From assembly GCF_001552275.1 (NCBI RefSeq), contig NZ_BCQW01000010.1, positions 50,361 through 114,360 of the forward strand: a stretch of 64,000 nt of DNA. Direction: 5' to 3'. Under the pieces are notes generated by a model. The model had not been told where the DNA came from. It was given only the letters and a program-made list of their open reading frames with translations, and did not search any database. Below are positions 17,422 to 25,035 of the stretch, piece after piece (the stretch's first letter is position 1; every line of letters begins with the position of its first letter). This DNA comes from Amphibacillus sediminis NBRC 103570 (GTDB taxonomy: Bacteria; Bacillota; Bacilli; Bacillales; Amphibacillaceae). A program made the translations under genes and the position numbers.

Positions 17422-18582
17422 ATGATGTTGAATCAGGTAAGATTTTGGGTACTGATTAGCTTCGTCACTATATCTGGCTTTGCCCAAGGTATGCTATTAC
17501 CATTACTTGCGATCATCCTTGAACAGAATGGCATCTCCTCATCAGTAAACGGGCTTCATGCCACTGGCCTTTACATTGGTGTATTAATCTCTTCTCCTTT
17601 TATGGAAGCACCATTGCAGAAGTTAGGCTATAAACCCATTATTCTAATCGGAGGTTTACTCGTTTTTAGTTCTTTAGCCTTGTTTTCGTTTTGGCAATCG
17701 CTTTGGTTCTGGTTTGTCCTAAGGCTTATCATTGGAATCGGTGATCAAATGTTGAGCTTTGCAACTCAAACATGGATTACGTCATCAACACCTCAGTCAA
17801 AACGGGGTCGAACAGTTGCGTTGTATGGCTTATTTTTTAGTCTTGGCTTTGCACTAGGACCATTAATGACTCGATTACTTTATATCCACGAGAGCTTGCC
17901 TTTTTTAATCTCCGCTTTATTATGTGCTATTGTGTGGGGGAGCATGTGGTTTATCCGTAATGAAAAGGTTGATGAGAGTGAAACAATCGAAACCATTCAG
18001 ATTTCATCTGTTCTTTCTCGTTTTATTCAGACAACCAAATTAGCTTGGATAGCCTTACTAGGTCCACTAGCCTATGGAATTTTGGAAGCCTTATTACACG
18101 GGATCTTCCCGATCTATGGCTTAAGAATTGGTCACGACATTGAGAGGATTTCTGCCATTATCCCTTTGTTCTCTGTAGCCACCTTGTTTACACAAGTACC
18201 ATTAGGGGCTTTAAGCGACCGGATTGGCAGACGTAAAGTTTTGACATATGTCACTGGACTAGGAACCGTTATCTTTGTCGTTAGTGCTCAATTTGAGCAA
18301 TCCTATCTTGCTTTAATGCTCACCTTTGCTATTGCGGGAATGTTACTTGGCTCGCTTTTTTCAATGGGGGTTTCTTATATGGCTGATCTTCTCCCACGCC
18401 AGCTTCTGCCAGCAGGAAATATTATGTGTGGGATATCATTTAGTATTGGGAGTATGCTAGGCCCCTATTTAGGCGGACTAATGATCGATCTTCTACCCCA
18501 TTTATCATTTTTTTATCTCATTAGTGCTGTTTTATTTATTATAACTGTTTTGTTTTTAACAAAAAAGAATCATGCTTGCTAA
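17422..18582 (+). CDS. yfkF: MFS transporter (YfkF-like)
   Basis: 386 residues from the ATG at 17422, which has GAGGTAA eight bases upstream; the longer frame from 17386 lacks one. About twelve transmembrane helices. The MFS loop 2-3 motif is weak, but SDRIGRRKVL between helices 8 and 9 is a good GxxxDRxGRR match, and SFATQTWITSSTPQSKRGRTVALYG is typical of helix 4-5. Family members are proton-driven drug or metabolite exporters. It continues the yfk gene order. The substrate is unknown. Confidence 0.85.
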   Translation: MMLNQVRFWVLISFVTISGFAQGMLLPLLAIILEQNGISSSVNGLHATGLYIGVLISSPFMEAPLQKLGYKPIILIGGLLVFSSLALFSFWQSLWFWFVLRLIIGIGDQMLSFATQTWITSSTPQSKRGRTVALYGLFFSLGFALGPLMTRLLYIHESLPFLISALLCAIVWGSMWFIRNEKVDESETIETIQISSVLSRFIQTTKLAWIALLGPLAYGILEALLHGIFPIYGLRIGHDIERISAIIPLFSVATLFTQVPLGALSDRIGRRKVLTYVTGLGTVIFVVSAQFEQSYLALMLTFAIAGMLLGSLFSMGVSYMADLLPRQLLPAGNIMCGISFSIGSMLGPYLGGLMIDLLPHLSFFYLISAVLFIITVLFLTKKNHAC

Positions 18583-18620
18583 CTGATTTTTTTTAGCGGG
18601 TTTGATAAGAGAAGTGAATC

Positions 18621-18690
18621 TTTTTCACTGCTACTTAATCTTCGGGGAAAACCTTAGCAGAAATGGCTTTCCCCTAGATAAAGTGAAAAA
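18621..18690. terminator. Hairpin between yfkF-like gene and ABC permease
   Basis: TTTTTCAC...GTGAAAAA encloses GGGGAAA/TTTCCCC. It lies between two converging genes and can act in both directions. Confidence 0.7.
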
Positions 18691-18734
18691 TGATTTATTG
18701 TATTGTTGTAAGTGGTTATTCTATAGCTTAAGAT

Positions 18735-19415
18735 TTAGCTACTTTGCTCTTGGCTGATAAAACGACTAAAATGATGCTCCAAGCGCTCCTGGAAAATGGA
18801 GATGACCACACATAATGGCCAATAAATACACGCAACAACAATATACATCGTTAAAGTATCGAACGTACGGCCACCAGCAATTTGGGTTTTCTGAAATAAT
18901 TCCGGAACCGTAATAACAGCAGCTAATGAGGTTGCCTTAACTAAATCTAGGAAAATATTAGTTAATGGTGGGATAGCAATTCTTGCTGCTTGAGGAAGGA
19001 CAATGCCAAGCAATGATCGCCAGTAAGTTAAACCTAGCGAAGTTGCTGCTTCCCACTGTCCTCTATCGACACTATTTAACGCTGATCGATTAACCTCAGC
19101 TATATAAGCTGCACTATTTAAAGAAAAACCAATAATCGCTGCTTGAAAGGCAGTGAATTGTATATCGATAGAGGGCAAACCAAAATAAATAATAAATAAT
19201 AGTACGAGCATTGGCGTCCCTCTCATAAATGAGATATAAGCTCGAGCTGGCCAACGCAAAAATGGTGAATCAGCATTTCTTGCTAATGCTAGAAACAATC
19301 CTAACACTAGTCCAATTGCCATACTAATAAATGAAACGTAAATGGTCATAGGTAAACCACTTAGTATGAAGGGCAAATTTTCTACTGCTAATTTCATATC
19401 AAAAAAAGCTAACAC
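18735..19415 (-). CDS. Polar amino-acid ABC transporter, permease subunit
   Basis: 226 residues, GTG start with AAGGAG nine bases upstream. Five transmembrane helices and the HisM-type permease signature: FIRGTPMLVLLFIIYFGLP-like stretch near 65 and the EAA loop EAATSLGLTYWRSLLGIVLPQA near 130, which docks on the ATPase. It lies 13 bases after the binding-protein gene. No ATP-binding subunit follows in the window, so the pair must borrow one encoded elsewhere. Confidence 0.93.
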   Translation of the reverse strand: MLAFFDMKLAVENLPFILSGLPMTIYVSFISMAIGLVLGLFLALARNADSPFLRWPARAYISFMRGTPMLVLLFIIYFGLPSIDIQFTAFQAAIIGFSLNSAAYIAEVNRSALNSVDRGQWEAATSLGLTYWRSLLGIVLPQAARIAIPPLTNIFLDLVKATSLAAVITVPELFQKTQIAGGRTFDTLTMYIVVACIYWPLCVVISIFQERLEHHFSRFISQEQSS

Positions 19416-19428
19416 CAGCCCTCACTCC

Positions 19429-20298
19429 TTATAACTCAAGACCCTCGATCTCTGGAATATCACCTTCAGGTTTTACGGATGCATCTTGTTGATAAAATTG
19501 AATAGCTAGCTCACTTAAGGTGCCATCTTCTCTCATTTCGTTAAGTACTTCATTTATTACTTCCGTTAATTCATCCTCACCTTTACGTATCGCGATTGCT
19601 TGCTCGGTAGGATGAAACTTCAAATCAGGGTGAATCATAATATCAAAATCTGGAAATGCAGCCACACCGAAGGTTGATAAATAAAAATCATTGACAATAA
19701 CATCGGTGCGTCCATTTGACACATCACGTAGGTAGGCTTCGTTATTAGCATTCCCGTATGTTATAACCTCAGCACCGTAATGTTCAGCTATCTGGCTATA
19801 AATGGTCGTTGCACCCCCACCTGCTTTTTTACCAGCTAAGTCCTCCAGACTATGGATACCTGAGTAATCACTTGCTCGTACAACCATTGTTGAGTAAGAA
19901 TATTTATATGGTTCTGAAAAATTAAATTGTCCTTTGCGTTTATCTGTTGATTCAATATCATTGATAGCAAGATCAACTCGACCACTATCAATGGCAGGAA
20001 GCATACTATCAATAGACATAATCTCAAAGTCAATGTCTAGGTCAAGTCGTTTAGCAATTTCTTTGATAACCTCAACATCATAGCCAGTAAGCTCATCATT
20101 ATCATCGTAATAAGAAGCGGCGATTAACGTTCCAGATGTGGCTACTGTGATTTCTCCCGATTCTTGGATGTCTTGCCATAAGTTTGATTCTTCATTTTTT
20201 GTAGGATTTGGATCCTGCTCAGCTGTATTACCGCAAGCTATTAGCGTAATTAAAGTAAATAAAAATAACAACCATACCCCTTTTCGTAACTTCATCAT
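19429..20298 (-). CDS. Polar amino-acid ABC transporter, substrate-binding lipoprotein
   Basis: 289 residues. A lipoprotein signal peptide ends in the lipobox LIAC (Cys 22). The mature part is an SBP family 3 protein: ITVATSGTLIAASYYDD, LTGYDVEVIKEIAKRLDLDIDFE, DSGRVDLAINDIESTDKR and LAGKKAGGGATT are the standard blocks, with the ligand-carboxylate Arg near KRKGQFNFSEPY and the acidic DVIVNDF site for the amino group. Likely ligands are cystine, glutamine or basic amino acids. Promoter region contains a long inverted repeat (20341-20410). Confidence 0.93.
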   Translation of the reverse strand: MMKLRKGVWLLFLFTLITLIACGNTAEQDPNPTKNEESNLWQDIQESGEITVATSGTLIAASYYDDNDELTGYDVEVIKEIAKRLDLDIDFEIMSIDSMLPAIDSGRVDLAINDIESTDKRKGQFNFSEPYKYSYSTMVVRASDYSGIHSLEDLAGKKAGGGATTIYSQIAEHYGAEVITYGNANNEAYLRDVSNGRTDVIVNDFYLSTFGVAAFPDFDIMIHPDLKFHPTEQAIAIRKGEDELTEVINEVLNEMREDGTLSELAIQFYQQDASVKPEGDIPEIEGLEL

Positions 20299-20340
20299 TC
20301 TAATCCCCCTGAATATTTTTTTACTTGCTTATCATCCACA

Positions 20341-20410
20341 TTGCATAAAATATCGCGTGTTTTTTGTCCAAATCTGCTGGACGTCTTTTTCTATTTTATT
20401 TTTATGCAAT
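20341..20410 (-). promoter_or_regulatory. Inverted repeat upstream of the amino-acid importer
   Basis: TTGCATAAA (20341-20349) and TTTATGCAA (20401-20409) are perfect inverted copies flanking an inner GTCCA/TGGAC hairpin. Each half resembles an ARG-box-like AT-rich operator, so an ArgR-type dimer or a leader hairpin are both possible. Upstream lies another 8-bp repeat, ATCTGTTA/TAACAGAT (20492-20509). Confidence 0.4.
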
Positions 20411-20583
20411 GCTAATGCTTGTTTATAAAGATAACAGCTTTCTAATGTGAATTCAACTAAAAAACACTTCTGTACCATAAAAAAATGATGTATCTGTTAT
20501 CTAACAGATGCTGACACTTTTTGACTAAATAGCTCTAAATATATTTAAATGATTTTAAATTAATCAAATGGCTATGGCTCGAG

Positions 20584-20620
20584 TTCAATCCATGTTATAA
20601 TCATTTTATAATTATTATAA
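20584..20620 (+). promoter_or_regulatory. PerR-boxed promoter of the P1B-ATPase gene
   Basis: TTATAATTATTATAA at 20606-20620 is an exact match to the PerR consensus TTATAATNATTATAA. It overlaps a likely -10 TATAAT (20607-20612), with TTCAAT (20584-20589) 17 bases upstream. A second Fur-family-like 7-1-7 site, TGATTATTATTCTCA, lies at 20673-20687. Peroxide or iron control of the downstream gene follows from these sites. Confidence 0.82.
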
Positions 20621-20711
20621 TCTAATCATTTAGCAAAAACTCTTTAAAAACAACAACCTAATCCATCATCAATGATTATTATTCTCAATTAATGATAAAG
20701 GAGTGTTCACC

Positions 20712-22634
20712 TTGTCATCTTTAAATAAAATAATTATAAATAAAAGGGGTAACCATTCTCAATTAGTTAAACTGTTTTTTTCTGTATTAAGTCAGCATCG
20801 AGAGCTTATTGCTTCGTTATTAAGTGGTGTTATCATTTTAACAACTTGGCTTATTAGAGATTATGTTTCATCCCCAGCATGGATGACGTTGAATTGTTTC
20901 GCCTTTGCCATTGGCGGTTATGCCAAAGCAAAGGAAGGGATTGAAGATACGATTAAAGATAAAACATTAAACGTAGAGTTATTAATGATTCTAGCTGCTA
21001 TTGGATCTGCCATCATTGGTTATTGGACAGAAGGTGCGATTTTGATTTTTATCTTTTCCTTATCTGGTGCATTGGAAACATACACCATGCAAAAGAGTGA
21101 ACGTGATCTATCCGCGCTAATCCAATTACAACCCGATAAAGCTTTAAGGGTGTCAAGCGGTGCTGAAGAGCTTGTTTCTATTGATCAGCTTATCATAAAT
21201 GACTTAATTATCGTTAAACCTGGTGATCGAGTTGCAGCAGATGGGGTTATTGTTAAAGGAAAATCAGTACTTGATGAAAGTGCCTTAACAGGAGAAGCCA
21301 TTCCAATTGTTAAATCAATCAGTGATGAAGTATATACTGGTACAATTAACCATAATGGTAGCTTAACGATTAAGGTTACCAAAAAGCTTGAGGATTCAAT
21401 GGTCCAAAAAATTATGACACTTGTAAAAGCAGCTCAAAAGGCAAAATCACCTGGACAGCTTTTTATCGAGCGTTTTGAAAATATTTATGTCAAATCTGTT
21501 CTTATCTTGGTTTTAATCATGATGGTCCTCCCCCATTATCTATTTGGCTGGAGCTGGATTGACACGATATACCGTGCGATGATATTGCTTGTTGTTGCTT
21601 CCCCATGTGCCTTAGTCGCCTCGATTACACCTGCTATGTTGTCTGCTATCTCAAATGGGGCTCGGAAAGGTATTTTATTTAAAAGCGGCGTGCATCTAGA
21701 AAATCTCGAACACATAAACGCTGTTGCCTTTGATAAAACTGGAACTTTAACGCAAGGAAGACCTATAGTGACAGATTGTTTTATTCAGGAGGGCAAGGAT
21801 AAAACCTCTATTTTGAATTACGCTTCTGCGATTGAGAAAGTATCATCTCACCCACTTGCTGAAGCCATTGTTGCATATGCCGATCAGCATCAATGTAATC
21901 AAACCTTCATCATAGATGAGATGACTGAGGAAATGGGCAAGGGGGTTTCAGCCGTCATTAATGGAGAACGTTGGTCGATTGGCAGTGAAAAAATGGTGAA
22001 CCAAGAACAAGGTTGGTATCAAGAACATGTGACTCGACTAATGAAGCAAGCAAAAACTGTTGTTTATCTGATCTGCGAGGATGAAGTGGTAGCCGTATTA
22101 GGCTTAAAAGATCAGATTCGAGTTGAAGCCGTTCGTGCGATCCAAGCGTTTAAAGAGATGGGCATCTATACGGTGATGCTCACAGGTGACAATGAGCATA
22201 CAGCACAATCTATTGCTGAAGAGGTTGGTGTCGATCACTTTATTGCAAGCTGTTTACCTGAAGATAAAGTTACAGCCTTAAACCAGCTAAAAGCAAGTGA
22301 TCAGACCATCATGATGATTGGTGACGGAATAAACGATGCTCCAGCTCTTGCTTGTGCAGATATTGGTGTAGCAATGGGGGCAGGTACAGATGTTGCACTT
22401 GAAACAGCTGACATCGTATTAATGAAAAATAACTTAGAAAAGCTCACAACCGCCTATCATCTTTCATGTAAAATGAATCGGATAACTAAACAAAATATCT
22501 ATTTCTCAATTGCCGTGATTAGCTTATTAATTTTGACAAACTTTCTTCAGGTTATTAATCTTCCTCTTGGTGTAATCGGACATGAAGGCAGTACTATCCT
22601 TGTCATATTAAATGGACTGAGATTATTAAAGTAG
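20712..22634 (+). CDS. pfeT: P1B-type metal-transporting ATPase, PfeT-like Fe(II) exporter
   Basis: 640 residues from a TTG at 20712, eight bases after AAAGGAG; the GTG at 20703 overlaps that site. There is no N-terminal metal-binding domain. The core shows LDESALTGEAIPI (TGE actuator), VASPCALV (SPC metal site in helix 6 of P1B4), FDKTGTLTQG (phosphorylated Asp), HPLAEAI, and MIGDGINDAPALA; HEGST near the C-terminus is the other P1B4 metal motif. B. subtilis PfeT (earlier ZosA) has the same architecture and exports Fe(II) under PerR control. The perfect PerR box upstream makes this assignment strong. A cobalt or zinc exporter is the alternative. Confidence 0.92.
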   Translation: MSSLNKIIINKRGNHSQLVKLFFSVLSQHRELIASLLSGVIILTTWLIRDYVSSPAWMTLNCFAFAIGGYAKAKEGIEDTIKDKTLNVELLMILAAIGSAIIGYWTEGAILIFIFSLSGALETYTMQKSERDLSALIQLQPDKALRVSSGAEELVSIDQLIINDLIIVKPGDRVAADGVIVKGKSVLDESALTGEAIPIVKSISDEVYTGTINHNGSLTIKVTKKLEDSMVQKIMTLVKAAQKAKSPGQLFIERFENIYVKSVLILVLIMMVLPHYLFGWSWIDTIYRAMILLVVASPCALVASITPAMLSAISNGARKGILFKSGVHLENLEHINAVAFDKTGTLTQGRPIVTDCFIQEGKDKTSILNYASAIEKVSSHPLAEAIVAYADQHQCNQTFIIDEMTEEMGKGVSAVINGERWSIGSEKMVNQEQGWYQEHVTRLMKQAKTVVYLICEDEVVAVLGLKDQIRVEAVRAIQAFKEMGIYTVMLTGDNEHTAQSIAEEVGVDHFIASCLPEDKVTALNQLKASDQTIMMIGDGINDAPALACADIGVAMGAGTDVALETADIVLMKNNLEKLTTAYHLSCKMNRITKQNIYFSIAVISLLILTNFLQVINLPLGVIGHEGSTILVILNGLRLLK

Positions 22635-22711
22635 CAGCTAACGAGTAAGGAATGTTTGACTAACATATAGAAGCGTGCTAAAAGTCAGTCAGGGTAGGAC
22701 GTTGATGTTTT

Positions 22712-22944
22712 TAACCAGTGGGGGTTTCAACGCAAAGGATGTGCTCGTGCAAGCGTTGCGACACGATTTCGCGAACTTAGTCAGCTTCCTCTCTTCCCCA
22801 CTGAACGTTAGTTGAACCAATCGGGCTGTTACTGGCTGTTGGATCTCCCACTTAGCATGACGACTTCCCTTATTTCTTGAACTGGGAGTCTTACAAAAGC
22901 CCTCCGGTGGGCGAGTAACCGCAGCCCCAGCCAGTTACACTGAG
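22712..22944 (-). repeat. Family A repeat, copy A2
   Basis: Leftward copy 3' of TTTAT (22949-22945). It keeps the GGGGC-type, CTCCCACTT and CCCCACTGAA hairpins, but the right end after the last hairpin has diverged (CCACTGGTTAAAAAC) and lacks GAAGTTTCACTTTAT. It separates pfeT from yfkH. Confidence 0.8.
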
Positions 22945-23045
22945 ATAAAATTCGGACGCAAATACAACCAAGGTGGATATCCGGTCACGGGATACGCCCT
23001 TTTGATAACATCAGTAACTAAGAAAAAAGATGCTACTAAATTGAA

Positions 23046-23975
23046 CTACTTCTTTTTATTACGCCGATACCTAATCCCATTTAACTTTTTGGTTAAAGCC
23101 TTTTTCTTCTCAGTTAAAAATTGTTGCTTATTTCCTCGACCTCGATATTCTGCTACCATAGCATTAATTTCACCACCAGTAATAATGATAATGCTTGATA
23201 AATAAAACCAAACCATTAGCACGATTACTCCACCAAGACTTCCATAGGTTGCAGCATAATTTCCCATTGTGTTCACATAGAATGAAAAACCTAGTGAAGA
23301 AATTTGCCATCCTACTGTGGCAAAAAGTGCACCAACTACAGCATCTTTTAAATAGACACGCGTATTTGGTGCTAAACGATATAAGTAAAGAAAGACAATA
23401 AAAAAAACTGATGAAGAAATAACCCATCTTAATGTATTCCATATTTCAATAAATTCCTTAGTTACCCCAAATAATGAAAAGACATGTACCCCAAGCATTC
23501 TGCCGAAAACAGGAAGTAAAAGGGCGACAAAAATTAATAACAGAACAGATATTAATAACGTTATTGCAATTAGTCTACCAAACAAAAATGAACGATTTTC
23601 TTCCACTTTATAGGCTTTATTTAAAGAACGCATAATGGCGTTAATACCATTAGAAGCAGACCAAAGTGTACCAATAATACTAATAGAAAGTAAACTCCCG
23701 CTACTGCCATCCACAACCTGCTCCAAGTTAGATTCAATCAGCATCATTGATTCATTTGGAACATAGTCACGGATAAAATTCAGTAATTCTTGATGGTCAA
23801 AAGGAAGGTATTTGACCAATGTCACCAAAAATATGAGCAAAGGAAAAATAGATAATAAAAAGAAATAGGATTGTTGTGCGGCTAGACTTGTGACTTCATC
23901 CTCGGAAAGACGTTTGATTAAATCCATTACAGCATTTTTTAATCTCGCCAGATTATGAGTGAACTTAGCCATCAT
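23046..23975 (-). CDS. yfkH: YihY/BrkB-family membrane protein (YfkH)
   Basis: 309 residues, about six transmembrane helices. The family signature begins at SEDEVTSLAAQQSYFFLLSIFPLLIF and continues with GSLGGVIVLMVWFYLSSIIIITGGEINA near the C-terminus. Formerly annotated RNase BN in error; the family is a flippase- or transporter-like group of unknown substrate. GGGGG precedes two adjacent ATG codons. It is last of the yfkJ-yfkI-yfkH operon, 11 bases after yfkI. The C-terminus is a long Lys/Arg-rich tail. Confidence 0.9.
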   Translation of the reverse strand: MMAKFTHNLARLKNAVMDLIKRLSEDEVTSLAAQQSYFFLLSIFPLLIFLVTLVKYLPFDHQELLNFIRDYVPNESMMLIESNLEQVVDGSSGSLLSISIIGTLWSASNGINAIMRSLNKAYKVEENRSFLFGRLIAITLLISVLLLIFVALLLPVFGRMLGVHVFSLFGVTKEFIEIWNTLRWVISSSVFFIVFLYLYRLAPNTRVYLKDAVVGALFATVGWQISSLGFSFYVNTMGNYAATYGSLGGVIVLMVWFYLSSIIIITGGEINAMVAEYRGRGNKQQFLTEKKKALTKKLNGIRYRRNKKK

Positions 23976-23986
23976 GTAGCCCCCTA

Positions 23987-24271
23987 TTATCCTGCTAGCT
24001 TACGTTCTATTTCATGTATCAAGACTTCAAATTGAGCTACTGTATTTATCGTCAGTTCTAGTGCTTGAATAGTTGATTGAGTCAGTGTGTCCAACTTAGC
24101 CTGACAAGTCATAGCTGTTTCAGCAGGGTGTTTGACCCAGTAGTTAGTTTTTCGCTTTGCATTGACCATATAAGTGTACATCTCTGTTCTCACTTGTGGA
24201 TTGAACAACGCTACTCCCCCACCTATACATGCACCAATTACCATGGCTTTTTTAAGCAGACCTTGTTTCAT
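23987..24271 (-). CDS. yfkI: YfkI/YtxH-like small membrane protein
   Basis: 94 residues with one N-terminal transmembrane helix (KKAMVIGACIGGGVALF) and a soluble helical remainder, the plan of YtxH-like general-stress proteins. It lies between the tyrosine phosphatase and the YihY protein exactly as yfkI does. Function unknown; identity rests mainly on position and membrane topology. Confidence 0.72.
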   Translation of the reverse strand: MKQGLLKKAMVIGACIGGGVALFNPQVRTEMYTYMVNAKRKTNYWVKHPAETAMTCQAKLDTLTQSTIQALELTINTVAQFEVLIHEIERKLAG

Positions 24272-24295
24272 TAAGATTCACATCCTTTATTTCGG

Positions 24296-24772
24296 CTAGA
24301 TTTTGAGCTGATTTTCCTTTACGATATGATCTAATAATGCTTGGCAACCTTGCTCTACCAGGTGATAGGTTTGGTCAAAATCACCAGTAAAATAAGGATC
24401 AGGAACATTTTTAAACGGAGATTGCTCAACAAAGTCCAATAATTTAGCTATTTGAGATCGAGGAGCCTCTTGTGATATTTTAGTCAGCTCAGCTATATTC
24501 TGATCATCCATAGCGATAATATAATCAAAGGCTTCAAGATCATTGGCTGTTATTTGCCGAGCTATCAATCCTTGATCTGAAATATTCATTTCTGCAAGTT
24601 TATTTCGTGTTCCCTCATGAGGAGGTTTGCCTTGATGCCAAGATCCTATACCTGCAGAATCAATGGAAAAAACCCCCTCCAAACCTTCCTGTTTAACAAG
24701 ATGTCTAAAATAAGCCTCTGCCATTGGAGAACGACAAATGTTGCCAAGACATAAAAATAAAACCTTTACCAT
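24296..24772 (-). CDS. yfkJ: Low-molecular-weight protein-tyrosine phosphatase (YfkJ)
   Basis: 158 residues. The phosphate loop LCLGNICRSPMAEA (C-X5-R) is at residues 7-20 with C8 as nucleophile, and the general acid aspartate is in VPDPYFTGDF near 122. SIDSAGIGSWHQG and RQITANDLEAFDYIIAMD complete the LMW-PTP pattern. It removes phosphate from protein tyrosines; B. subtilis YfkJ is linked to stress resistance. First gene of the operon with yfkI and yfkH. Confidence 0.95.
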   Translation of the reverse strand: MVKVLFLCLGNICRSPMAEAYFRHLVKQEGLEGVFSIDSAGIGSWHQGKPPHEGTRNKLAEMNISDQGLIARQITANDLEAFDYIIAMDDQNIAELTKISQEAPRSQIAKLLDFVEQSPFKNVPDPYFTGDFDQTYHLVEQGCQALLDHIVKENQLKI

Positions 24773-24895
24773 TGTTTATACCCCTCTTCTTACCATTTAA
24801 ACTCATTATACGTTGTGTTCAAAAGGTTTCCAAATGTGAAGCTTCGATCATCGGTGCTCTGCTATCAACGCTAGAGGTTTTCAGCTAGAGAAATA

Positions 24896-24930
24896 GGCAC
24901 GCAGCTTGATGTGTCTACGCGCCCATTTTT
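24896..24930. terminator. Terminator between the GGDEF-EAL gene and yfkJ
   Basis: GGCACGCAG...CTACGCGCC forms a 9-bp stem with two G-U pairs. It is followed by ATTTTTCTG to the right and TATTTCTCT to the left, so it can act in both directions. Confidence 0.65.
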
Positions 24931-25035
24931 CTGACTAAAAATACACTCATGACAAGAGCGAGCAAAACCTTAAACTCGCTACTTCGTTTTTTCGTTGACT
25001 TAATCTGGTGATCTTATTAGCGGATCTTTTCATAT

